From CAUZWH01 sp965224275 (GTDB taxonomy: Bacteria > Pseudomonadota > Alphaproteobacteria > SHVV01): 64,000 nt of DNA. A program made the translations under genes and the position numbers. This document shows, in pieces, positions 30,302 through 38,626 of the stretch; positions within the stretch are counted from its first letter, which is position 1; each line of letters opens with the position of its first letter. The notes beneath the pieces are model-generated. The model was not told the DNA's origin, ran no database searches, and saw nothing but the letters and a program-made list of their open reading frames with translations. The DNA is taken from the NCBI GenBank assembly GCA_965224275.1, contig CBDCYR010000002.1, positions 434,001 through 498,000 of the forward strand, read 5' to 3'.

Positions 30302-30910
30302 ATGGTGCGACGTAGCTTTGCCGGCCTAATTGCGATCGCCGTTTTGCTGTGTTTGGCGTGGCCGCCGGTCGCCTACGCCGATAGCGACAGACCGCACATC
30401 TTCATAGAAACGCTTGGTAGCGAAGTTATCGAAATGCTTAGCGATCCCGTCCTCAGTGAAGAGGATAGGGTCGCAGAGTTTCGGCGGTTGCTGGTTAATG
30501 GGTTTGACCTTCGTACCATTGGCCGTTTCATTCTAGGCCGGTACTGGCGCCGCGCGACGCCAGCGGAGCGACATGAATTCGAGCAATTGTTCGAGGACTA
30601 TATCGTCGCCACCTATGCAGCTCGGTTGGGACGATACCAGGGCGAGACATTATCGGTCGGCGCAACCCGCAACGACGGCAAGGGCGATATTCTCGTAAGC
30701 ACCAAAATAGTTCCGCGCGAAGGACCGGCAGCCCGAGTCGAGTGGCGAGTGCGAGCGCAAGCGGGCAGTTACAAAATCATCGACGTCGTTGTCGAGGGCG
30801 TCAGCATGGCGATCACCCAGCGATCCGAATTCGCGTCGGTTATCCAGCGATCTGGCGGACAGATCGCCGGTTTGTTAGCCGAACTGCGCAAGAAAACCGA
30901 ACGTAGGTAG
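30302..30910 (+). CDS. mlaC: Periplasmic phospholipid-binding protein MlaC
   Basis: MlaC shuttles phospholipid between MlaA and the inner-membrane MlaFEDB complex. The 202-residue protein has a signal peptide ending about VAYADS (residue 27) and the family core RRLLVNGFDLRTIGRFILGRYWRRA, then EWRVR and IIDVVVEGVSMA. It follows mlaA on the same strand, as in many alphaproteobacteria. Confidence 0.92.
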   Translation: MVRRSFAGLIAIAVLLCLAWPPVAYADSDRPHIFIETLGSEVIEMLSDPVLSEEDRVAEFRRLLVNGFDLRTIGRFILGRYWRRATPAERHEFEQLFEDYIVATYAARLGRYQGETLSVGATRNDGKGDILVSTKIVPREGPAARVEWRVRAQAGSYKIIDVVVEGVSMAITQRSEFASVIQRSGGQIAGLLAELRKKTERR

Positions 30911-30941
30911 CTTAAGTCGCTGCGGCTTATCTGCGGCAACC

Positions 30942-31001
30942 TACCATTGGACGCTAGTTCCTTAGTACCGGTACCATTGGACGCTAGTTCCTTAGTACCG
31001 G
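30942..31001. repeat. Perfect 30-bp tandem duplication
   Basis: A 30-base unit starting TACCATTGGACG and ending TTAGTACCGG occurs twice without a gap or mismatch (30942-30971 and 30972-31001). It lies in the convergent gap after mlaC, and the second copy contains the stop codon of ettA, which changes little or nothing in the protein. It looks like a recent slippage or recombination event. Confidence 0.97.
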
Positions 31002-32666
31002 TCGATATTTCAAACGATGCGGTTGGTCGGCTTCCGAGCCTAATCGCCGCCGACGGTCTGCCGCGTAATCGGCATAGTTACCCTCGAACCACTCGACATG
31101 GCTATCGCCTTCAAACGCGAGAATATGAGTCGCAATGCGGTCAAGGAACCAACGATCGTGTGATATCACCAAGACGCAACCGGCAAACTTGAGCAGCGCC
31201 TCCTCCAACGCCCGCAGTGTGTCCACATCGAGATCGTTGGTCGGTTCGTCCAGCAACAGGACATTGGCTCCGGATTTCAGCATTTTCGCTAGATGGACCC
31301 GGTTACGCTCCCCGCCCGAAAGTTGGCCGACCTTTTTTTGTTGATCCGGACCGCGAAAATTGAACGAGCCCACGTAAGCCCGGCTTTGAACCTTGTTTGC
31401 CCCAAGTTCTATTTCATCGAGCCCCTCTGAGATTTCTTCCCATACGGTTTTGTCGTCGTTTAACGCATCGCGCGTTTGATCGACATGGCCGAGAACAACG
31501 GATTCGCCGACTTTGAGCTCGCCCAAATCCGGATTTTCTGCGCCGGTCAGAATTCTAAACAGGGTTGTTTTTCCGGCGCCATTGGCGCCGACTATCCCGA
31601 CGATGGCGCCGCGCGGCAGCTTAAAGTTCAGATCGTCGATTAGGAGCCGGTCGTCGTAGCCTCTGCTTAGTCCAATCGCTTCGAATACGGTGTCGCCCAA
31701 CCTTGGACCAGCCGGAACAACGATCTGCCCGGTGGCGATATATCGTTCCTGGTCCTGGGCAAGCAAAGTTTCATAGGAGGCAACACGCGCTTTACTCTTC
31801 GCTTGTCGTGCGCGCGGTGACGCTTGTACCCATTCGAGTTCGCTCGCGAGTACGCGTTGGCGCGCTGCTTCTTGCTTACCCTCTTGCTCCAGCCGTTTTT
31901 GTTTTTGCACGAGCCATCCGGAATAGTTGCCCTCGTATGGAATGCCGCGCCCCCGATCGAGTTCGAGAATCCACCCCGCGACGTTGTCCAGGAAGTAACG
32001 ATCGTGAGTAACCGCGACAACCGTACCGGGATATTCGTCTAGAAACCGCTCCAACCAGGCAACTGATTCGGCGTCCAAATGGTTCGTCGGCTCATCGAGG
32101 ATCAACATGTCGGGGCGCTGTAGGAGCAAGCGACATAGAGCCACCCGTCGGCGCTCGCCTCCCGACAGACTGGCAATCTTTGCCTCACCGGGGGGGCAGC
32201 GAAGCGCGTCCATCGCGATCTCGACGGTGCGGTCAAGATCCCAGGCATCGGCGGCATCGATTTGCTCCTGGATGCTCGCCTGTTCGTCGATCAGCGCGTT
32301 CATCTCGTCATCGTCGAGCGGCTCAGCAAATCTAGCGCTCACCGCTTCAAAGCGATCCAGTAGAGATTTGGTTTCGGCGACCCCCTCCATGACAATTTCA
32401 AGCACGCTCCTGTCGGCATCGACGATGGGCTCTTGCGCTAGATACCCAATCCGAAGTCCCGGTGCGGGCTCGGCATCACCGACAAACTCGGTGTCGACCC
32501 CTGCCATAATCCGTAGCAGCGTCGATTTTCCGGCGCCATTGATACCGAGAACGCCGATCTTGGCGCCCGGAAGAAAGGAAAGTGAAAGGCCCTTCAAGAT
32601 CTCCCGACCACCAGGAAAAACCTTGCCGAGGCCGCGCATCACGAAAACAAACTGATAAGAAGCCAT
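30984..32666 (-). CDS. ettA: Energy-dependent translational throttle protein EttA (ABC-F)
   Basis: EttA binds the ribosomal E site and gates the first translation steps according to the ATP/ADP ratio. The 560-residue protein has two ABC domains: Walker A GINGAGKST near 41-49 and GANGAGKTT near 345, signature LSGGERRRV and LSGGERNRV, and Walker B LILDEPTNHLD and LLLDEPTNDLD. The linker between domains and the family start (FVFVMRGLGKVFPGGREIL) identify EttA rather than other ABC-F proteins. The last codons fall in the tandem repeat. Confidence 0.95.
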   Translation of the reverse strand: MASYQFVFVMRGLGKVFPGGREILKGLSLSFLPGAKIGVLGINGAGKSTLLRIMAGVDTEFVGDAEPAPGLRIGYLAQEPIVDADRSVLEIVMEGVAETKSLLDRFEAVSARFAEPLDDDEMNALIDEQASIQEQIDAADAWDLDRTVEIAMDALRCPPGEAKIASLSGGERRRVALCRLLLQRPDMLILDEPTNHLDAESVAWLERFLDEYPGTVVAVTHDRYFLDNVAGWILELDRGRGIPYEGNYSGWLVQKQKRLEQEGKQEAARQRVLASELEWVQASPRARQAKSKARVASYETLLAQDQERYIATGQIVVPAGPRLGDTVFEAIGLSRGYDDRLLIDDLNFKLPRGAIVGIVGANGAGKTTLFRILTGAENPDLGELKVGESVVLGHVDQTRDALNDDKTVWEEISEGLDEIELGANKVQSRAYVGSFNFRGPDQQKKVGQLSGGERNRVHLAKMLKSGANVLLLDEPTNDLDVDTLRALEEALLKFAGCVLVISHDRWFLDRIATHILAFEGDSHVEWFEGNYADYAADRRRRLGSEADQPHRLKYRPVLRN

Positions 32667-32863
32667 AAGCCCCTCTGAAGGCGAAAATCAGGCCGTTGTA
32701 AACAATCGCCAGGAGCCCCGCAACGCAAGCACCTACGTTGCGCTGTCTCTCGCAACATAGTTGAGATATCGTCGAAATCGCTTCCCTAAAGTACCGGAGT
32801 TCGACCAGTTCGCGTCGGGGCGGCGTCGTCGCCGTTGGCTCTTCGTTTGCGCGCTATCGATCC

Positions 32864-33808
32864 ATGACTGCAGCCCTACCTCACCTCGCCATCCTCGGTG
32901 CCACGTTAATGTGGGCATCATCATTCGCGGCCGGTCGCATGGCGGTCGCAACCATGCCTGCCTCTGAAATCCTGATGCTGCGGTTCGCGATTGGAGCTGC
33001 ACTACTCTGGCTCGCCGTCTTCCTGATACGCCGATCGCTTCCGACCTTTCAGATCGCCCGCGAGGCCTTCTTGATCGGATTTCTCGGCTCGGGATTGGCC
33101 ACAATCTTCGTGTACTGGGGACTCATCCTAACCACGGCGGTGAACGCAGCTGTCATTACGTCCTGGATGCCCCTGGTTTCGTCGATCCTCGCCTGGCGGT
33201 TGTTGAAAGAACGAATTTCGCACTGGGTGTTGATCGGATCGGGCTTTGCTTTTTGCGGAGTCCTCCTGCTCGTTTCAGACGACCGCGCTACCGGCTCGGG
33301 TTCGATTTGGGGCGATCTCCTGTGCGTGACCAGCTTGGTCGTCGCGTGTTTTGCACAGATCCGCTTGCGTCGGATCGGTCTTAAATTCGGCAACACCTTG
33401 GCCATTACCGCCTGGCAACTCACCGGCGGCGCGGTCTGCATGGCCCTGATCATGGTGTTCTTCGAAAGCTGGTTCGATGAGCGTGGCTGGATGGCCGTTC
33501 CCGGTCTCGACGCGTGGTTATTGATTGCATACCTCGCCATATTCGTTGGCGCGGCCGCGTTCGCGCTCAATAACTTTGCGCTCCGTCATCTAACCGCAGG
33601 CCATGTCTCGCTCTACGTCGTCCTGATGGCACCCATGAGCGTGCCGATTTCAGCCCTTGTGATCAGCGAGGTGGTTACCTGGGTCGACGTCGCCGCGATT
33701 GCCCTGGTAACGGCGGGTGTTGCTCTACCAGTGGTGGCGACGCGCTTCCTTGGTCCGTCGACAGGCCGAGCGGAATTGAGCAATCCCACGTCCACCCCCT
33801 CCAACTAG
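32864..33808 (+). CDS. EamA/DMT-family transporter 1
   Basis: This 314-residue inner-membrane protein has ten predicted helices in two EamA repeats and is a drug/metabolite-type exporter or importer. It is the first of four tandem paralogues; all begin with a PHLAI- or PHLSM-type start and share YWGL-type and ALNN-type motifs. Its substrate is unknown. RhaT, RarD and amino-acid exporters are in the superfamily. Confidence 0.9.
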   Translation: MTAALPHLAILGATLMWASSFAAGRMAVATMPASEILMLRFAIGAALLWLAVFLIRRSLPTFQIAREAFLIGFLGSGLATIFVYWGLILTTAVNAAVITSWMPLVSSILAWRLLKERISHWVLIGSGFAFCGVLLLVSDDRATGSGSIWGDLLCVTSLVVACFAQIRLRRIGLKFGNTLAITAWQLTGGAVCMALIMVFFESWFDERGWMAVPGLDAWLLIAYLAIFVGAAAFALNNFALRHLTAGHVSLYVVLMAPMSVPISALVISEVVTWVDVAAIALVTAGVALPVVATRFLGPSTGRAELSNPTSTPSN

Positions 33809-33845
33809 TTATATTCTCCAGCCCCCCACGGTTCTTCCCCACCTA

Positions 33846-34763
33846 ATGACCGCACTTCCCCATTTGGCAATCCTGTTGGCAACCGTGTTGTGGACCTCGT
33901 CATTCGCGACTGGGAAGTTGGCCATTCTTGCCATGACCGCGTCGCAACTTCTTGTCATGAGGTTCGGTCTCGGCGCATTGATTTTGTTTGCCGTCATTCA
34001 ACTAACACGACAGCGGAGCGGTCCAACGGAGGTCAACCGGCAAGCATTTTTTGCAGGAATGATCGCGCCGGGGGCTGCGACTCTCCTGAGCTATTGGGGC
34101 ATGTTGCATACGACGTCGATCAATGCCGTGGTGATCTTCGCATTGGTGCCGCTGGTTACATCTCTTTACGCATGGTGGCTGATCTCAGAAAAGCCGTCGC
34201 AAAGTGTCCTCATCGGTTCGGGAATCGCCCTATCGGGCACGGCGGTGCTGATTTCCGACGATTTGGCGGTCGGATCGTCATCGCTGTTTGGCGATTTCTT
34301 GTTTTTTCTCAATCTCATGGCGGTAGGGTATGGACAAACTATTCTGCGGCGGATCGCGCGCGATCATGGCAATCCGATGGTGGTCACGATATGGCAGCTG
34401 CTGGGTGCCGGGGCGGCATGCCTGTTCGTACTGCTGTTCTTTGAAAGTTGGCTTGATACGCGCGGAATCATGGAAGTTCCCTCGGTAAAGGTCTGGCTCC
34501 TGATTATCTATCTGGCGGTGTTCGTGAGCGCCGGCACATTTGCCCTAAACAACTACGGATTGCGCTATATCGCGGCCGGCCACACCAGCCTCTACTACGT
34601 GCTGATGGCTCCATTGGGAGTTCCCTTCTCCTACTATTTGCTAGGTGAATCCGTTTCCGTCGCCGACTTGTTCGCAATTGTGTTGGTTATGGCCGGCGTC
34701 GCTGCCCCAACTGTGGCACAGGTTTATCAGCGTGCGCGAATACATCGTCGTGCTCTCAAGTAA
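33846..34763 (+). CDS. EamA/DMT-family transporter 2
   Basis: This 305-residue paralogue of the preceding gene has ten predicted helices and starts MTALPHLAILLATVLW. It follows after 37 bases on the same strand and probably shares a transcript with the other three transporters. The motifs ALNNYGLRYIAAGHTSLYYV and YWGMLHTTSINAVV line up with the neighbours. Substrate unknown. Confidence 0.9.
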   Translation: MTALPHLAILLATVLWTSSFATGKLAILAMTASQLLVMRFGLGALILFAVIQLTRQRSGPTEVNRQAFFAGMIAPGAATLLSYWGMLHTTSINAVVIFALVPLVTSLYAWWLISEKPSQSVLIGSGIALSGTAVLISDDLAVGSSSLFGDFLFFLNLMAVGYGQTILRRIARDHGNPMVVTIWQLLGAGAACLFVLLFFESWLDTRGIMEVPSVKVWLLIIYLAVFVSAGTFALNNYGLRYIAAGHTSLYYVLMAPLGVPFSYYLLGESVSVADLFAIVLVMAGVAAPTVAQVYQRARIHRRALK

Positions 34764-34781
34764 GACAGGCGGACCGCGTCG

Positions 34782-35737
34782 ATGATGCCGCACATCGCCA
34801 TGACGATTGCCGCGACTTTGTGGGCGTCTTCATTCATTGCCAGCAAGGCGATGATGGAGGTGATATCGCCACCCCAACTCGCCTTATTGAGATTTTGGAT
34901 TGGGGCCCTGGTTGTCTTCGGCGTTGTGCTCCTCACGCGAAAGGCATTCAACGCAGGTGCCGTCGGTTTCCGTGCTTTCGTGACCGGATTCTTTGAGCCC
35001 GGACTGATCACGATCGTCGTCTATTGGGGCCTGCTCCATACAACTGCGGTACACGCCGTGGTGCTTTTCGCCCTCATGCCGCTCGTAACGTCGTTGCTCG
35101 GCCGCATATTCCTCGGCGAGGTAATCACCAAACCGGTCCTGGGCGGCGCTGCCATCGCATTGGTCGGAACGGTGCTTTTGGTCACCGCAGCGCCACACAA
35201 TGGTGATGCCAGTCTGTTCGGCGACACCATCGTGTTCATCGGGATGCTCCTCGCATGTGTGGCAATTCTGGTCCTCAGACGGGTGGCGCAAGCCCACGGG
35301 CAACCGGTGACGGTGACGTCGTTTCAACTCGCTGGTGCGGGATTTTGCGGCTTTGTCGTAGTTGTCGGGATTGCGTTTTTCAACAATGACGCAGGCGCGT
35401 TCGATGCATTTACGCGTATCGATGCCAACGGCTGGTTGCTCATGGTCTACCTGGGCGTTTTCGTCAGCGCCCTCGCGCCCTCGCGTTCTTTATCTATAAT
35501 TACGCGCTGCGCCATATCGGGGTCGGGCACATAAGCCTTTATCTGGTTCTAATCGCGCCACTTGGGGTGCCGCTGGCGGCAATTTTCCTGGACGAAACGG
35601 TGACCCTCCGTGACGGCATTGCGATCGCTCTGGTCGTGCTCGGCGTCGCCCTACCCTCTCTCGCTTCGCAACGCTGGCTGAGGGGTCTTTGGGCGGCGCG
35701 TGGCAGCGACGGCCATCCGCCGCGATTATCACCATGA
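34782..35737 (+). pseudogene. EamA/DMT-family transporter 3, broken by 8-bp duplication
   Basis: The frame runs as a normal EamA protein to about residue 230 (YLGVFVSAL) and then shifts at a perfect tandem CCCTCGCG CCCTCGCG (35470-35485). Removing one copy restores the frame, giving AL-AFFIYNYALRHIG-like sequence and a good C-terminus ending at a TGA at 35735-35737, about 316 residues. That restored stop overlaps the next gene's start as ATGA, which supports the reconstruction. As read, the protein stops at 35534 after 250 residues and lacks its last two or three helices. Confidence 0.9.
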
Positions 35738-36663
35738 ACCCCGAGCCGCGCTTTCCGATGCTGCCGCATCTATCGATGGTGATCGCCATCGTGTTGTGGT
35801 CGACGATTTATGTCGCCGGCAAGACTTCCCTTACCCTGATCCCGCTGGCCGAGACTATCGCCTGGCGGTTTCTCATTGCGGCAGGAGTTTTATGGCTGGT
35901 GATCGCGTGGAAGCGCGAAGCGTTGCACACCAGGACAATCGGCGTCCCCGCTTTCATCGGCGGTTTTTTTGAACCCGGTGTCGCCAGTCTCCTCACATTT
36001 TGGGGGCTCACGATGACGTCGGCGATCAGCGCGACTGTGTTGTTCTCGATCTTTCCACTGGTTTCAACGGTGATGGGCCGAATTTTCCTTAAGGAGCCGA
36101 TTTCGTTGCTCGTCGTGGTCGGGTCGATCGTCGCGATTGCCGGGACCGTGCTGCTCGTGTGGGACGACGCCAGCAGCGGAGATGACTCGCTGCTAGGTGA
36201 CGCCATGGTCGTGACAGCGATGGTGTTTATCGTGACGGTGCAGTTACGCCTGCGCCGGCTCGCCACTGTTCATGGCAAACCACTTGTTGTCACGTCATGG
36301 CAGATGGCTGGTGCTTCCGCATGCGGGTTCGCCTTCATCCCGCTGTTGCAAGATAGTGACCAAATCGCGGTTTGGATGACGACGGCGGGACATATCGATG
36401 CGTGGTTGGTGCTGATCTATATGGCCATCTTCGTTGGCGCCCTTACCTTCAACGTTTACAACTATGCGCTTCGCTTCATTCCGGTCGGCAGGATCAGCTT
36501 GTATTACAGCCTGGTCGCCCCGTTCGGTGTACCGTTTGCCGCGATTACTCTCGGTGAGATCGTGAGTACCTTTGATCTGATGGCGACGGTGCTCGTCGTA
36601 ATCGGAGTTGCCCTACCGGCACTACCGGCGTGGCATGCACGACGAAACAATTCAACACCATGA
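35734..36663 (+). CDS. EamA/DMT-family transporter 4
   Basis: This 309-residue paralogue has ten predicted helices and motifs such as YNYALRFIPVGRISLYYSLV. I chose the ATG at 35734 because it overlaps the restored stop of transporter 3 as ATGA. An internal ATG at 35758 is the alternative, and a frame reaching 35689 is less likely. It is intact, unlike transporter 3. Confidence 0.9.
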   Translation: MNPEPRFPMLPHLSMVIAIVLWSTIYVAGKTSLTLIPLAETIAWRFLIAAGVLWLVIAWKREALHTRTIGVPAFIGGFFEPGVASLLTFWGLTMTSAISATVLFSIFPLVSTVMGRIFLKEPISLLVVVGSIVAIAGTVLLVWDDASSGDDSLLGDAMVVTAMVFIVTVQLRLRRLATVHGKPLVVTSWQMAGASACGFAFIPLLQDSDQIAVWMTTAGHIDAWLVLIYMAIFVGALTFNVYNYALRFIPVGRISLYYSLVAPFGVPFAAITLGEIVSTFDLMATVLVVIGVALPALPAWHARRNNSTP

Positions 36664-36848
36664 CTCCCAGAACTCTGATGGGAACCCGGCTATCTCGTGT
36701 CACGAAATCTTGATGGGTGGGAACCCCGATAGCGATCACACACGACGTGTTCGATGGGATGCGCGAGCATCGATACGGCAATCGAACGTGGTTCGCAAAT
36801 AGGCGAACTGATAGGGTGCCCCGCACTGTTCGCGTGAAAGGATTCCCA

Positions 36849-37673
36849 ATGCGTCTCGTAGTTTCGTTGGTGTTCGCGGTAGCTGCCGGCAGCCTAAGCG
36901 TTGCAGCATCTGCTCAGAGCAGCTCAGACCAAGATCCGGTGGTCGCAACCGTTAATGGGGAGCAGATTCATCGTTCCGAAGTTGTGACGTTCCACGCGAC
37001 GCTGCCGGCGCAGTATCAAAATGCCCCGCTCAACAAAATATTCGACGATCTCCTGACCAATCTCATCAACCGAAAAATGATCGTCCAGGCAGCGCGTGCT
37101 GAGGGAATGGACGAAATGCCGGAGATTCGCAAGCGCCTTTCATTCTTTCTCGATGGGCTGTTACAGGAAGCATATCTCAGCCGCGAGATTTCTGCCGTCA
37201 TGACCGAGGAACGCCTGCGCGCATCTTACGAACGGATGTTGCGTTTAGCTCCACCTCAAGAGGAGGTCCATGCGCGCCATATCCTCGTCGAAAAACGTGA
37301 GACCGCGCAGGACCTCATTGAGAAACTTGCGTCGGGAGAGAACTTTGCAACGTTAGCACAACGCCACTCCAAGGGCCCATCGGCCAAGAGCGGCGGTAAT
37401 CTCGGTTACTTTGGCCGCGATCAAATGGTCCCGGAATTCGCGGAAGTTGCTTTCGCCTTGGAACCGGGTGCAGTCAGTCAGAAGCCGATCCGGACGAAGT
37501 TTGGCTGGCACGTCATCAAAGTCGTAGACCGTCGCGCGGCGCAACCACCGTCATTCGAAGAAAGCGCGCCCCAACTCCAGAGAGACGAAAGCCGGGCCGT
37601 CGTGGAGGGCATTGTTCAAGCCCTCAGCAAAGATGCGAAGATAGTGCGGGTTCAACCACAAAAAAGTGAGTAG
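36849..37673 (+). CDS. Periplasmic peptidyl-prolyl isomerase, PpiC/parvulin type
   Basis: The 274-residue protein has a signal peptide (cleavage after SAQ near residue 23), a SurA-like N-terminal helical region (VATVNGEQIHRSEVV), and a parvulin domain (HARHILVEKRETAQ to GWHVIKVVDRR). It helps fold envelope proteins. AAAGGA lies a few bases before the ATG at 36849; the frame extends upstream to 36717 but that part lacks a signal peptide. The 185 bases between it and the transporter run hold nothing I can identify. Confidence 0.9.
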   Translation: MRLVVSLVFAVAAGSLSVAASAQSSSDQDPVVATVNGEQIHRSEVVTFHATLPAQYQNAPLNKIFDDLLTNLINRKMIVQAARAEGMDEMPEIRKRLSFFLDGLLQEAYLSREISAVMTEERLRASYERMLRLAPPQEEVHARHILVEKRETAQDLIEKLASGENFATLAQRHSKGPSAKSGGNLGYFGRDQMVPEFAEVAFALEPGAVSQKPIRTKFGWHVIKVVDRRAAQPPSFEESAPQLQRDESRAVVEGIVQALSKDAKIVRVQPQKSE

Positions 37674-37766
37674 TACCGCTCTCGGATGTCGCCTCGTCTT
37701 GGCTCGAGGTCTTGCTGGATTGATGTTGGGAAGCCCCCGATCACGAGCCTGAGGCGGTAGGCTAAT

Positions 37767-37976
37767 TCAGTTCATGCATTCGCGCTGGGCGCGTTTACGG
37801 GCAAGTTTATGCGCGCGGCGGATCGCCTCGGTTTTCTCCCTGGCGCGTTTCTCAGAAGGCTTCTCGTAGGCCCTGCGCCGCTTCATCTCCCGGAAGATCC
37901 CTTCACGCTGCATTTTTTTCTTGAGCGCGCGAAGCGCCTGATCGACGTTATTGTCACGGACGAATACCTGAACCAG
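37767..37976 (-). CDS. rpsU: 30S ribosomal protein S21, CTG start
   Basis: The minus strand encodes a 69-residue protein beginning MVQVFVRDNNVDQALRALKK and rich in Lys/Arg at the C-terminus, which is bS21. S21 sits near the mRNA exit and anti-Shine-Dalgarno region of the 30S subunit. The only start that fits is CTG at 37974-37976, five bases after a perfect GGAGG (37982-37986). An in-frame TAG lies just three codons upstream and no ATG, GTG or TTG occurs before Met22. It is shorter than a standard ORF search would find because of the unusual start. Confidence 0.93.
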   Translation of the reverse strand: MVQVFVRDNNVDQALRALKKKMQREGIFREMKRRRAYEKPSEKRAREKTEAIRRAHKLARKRAQRECMN

Positions 37977-38116
37977 AACCGCCTCCTAAGGGTTGCGCAT
38001 GTTCCCCTGCGGGCGGACAAATACGGGGCACGCCTGGATAACGCAAGAAAAAAGTTTGTTTTTTTGGGGGACAGAGCCGGTCGCTAATGTCGTATTCGTA
38101 CACAGTCGAAGGATTG

Positions 38117-38500
38117 ATGGTGATCAAATTGCTAACCCTCGTGGTCGTTTCCTACGCGATCGCCATCGGTGGGATGGCGCAGAGCGGCGAAGCCGACGTT
38201 GTCAAAGTTGGCATTGCTCGTGTCTCGAGCGGCACCTACACCTTTCACGTCACGTTGCGCCATGCTGATACCGGCTGGGAGCATTACGCCGACAAATGGG
38301 ACGTCGTCGGTCCAGACGACACGATACTTGGGACCCGTGTACTTTTGCATCCGCATGTCAACGAACAGCCATTTACGCGTTCATTATCTGGCGTGAGAAT
38401 CCCGAGCGACATCACCGCTGTCACCATAAGAGCGCACGACAAGGTGCATGGATACGGCGGCCGGGAAGTGTCGGTTGCGATTCCCCAGGCGGGTGGATGA
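38117..38500 (+). CDS. Small exported protein of unknown function
   Basis: From the ATG at 38117 the 127-residue protein has a signal peptide (LLTLVVVSYAIAIGGMAQ) and a single compact domain with HVTLRHADTGWEHYADKWDVV and RVLLHPHVNEQPFTRSLSGV. This looks like a conserved family in which the histidines and tryptophans recur, but I cannot name a function. GAAGGA precedes the ATG at close spacing, and an upstream ATG at 38087 is possible. The 126 bases after it hold no clear gene. Confidence 0.7.
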   Translation: MVIKLLTLVVVSYAIAIGGMAQSGEADVVKVGIARVSSGTYTFHVTLRHADTGWEHYADKWDVVGPDDTILGTRVLLHPHVNEQPFTRSLSGVRIPSDITAVTIRAHDKVHGYGGREVSVAIPQAGG

Positions 38501-38626
38501 TGCACCATTGGATTCGGTTCGACTTCGATCTTGACGTGGTTTCCGACGCGGTTCTGGTCGATCCGCGTCGGAATGTTGATGGCCTGGTTTGTGATCTCTA
38601 AACCTAGACACGCGGCGGGCGTTTGA

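Noticed and set aside
30942..31001. Possible CRISPR repeat
   Set aside because: There are only two copies, directly adjacent with no spacer, and no cas genes nearby.
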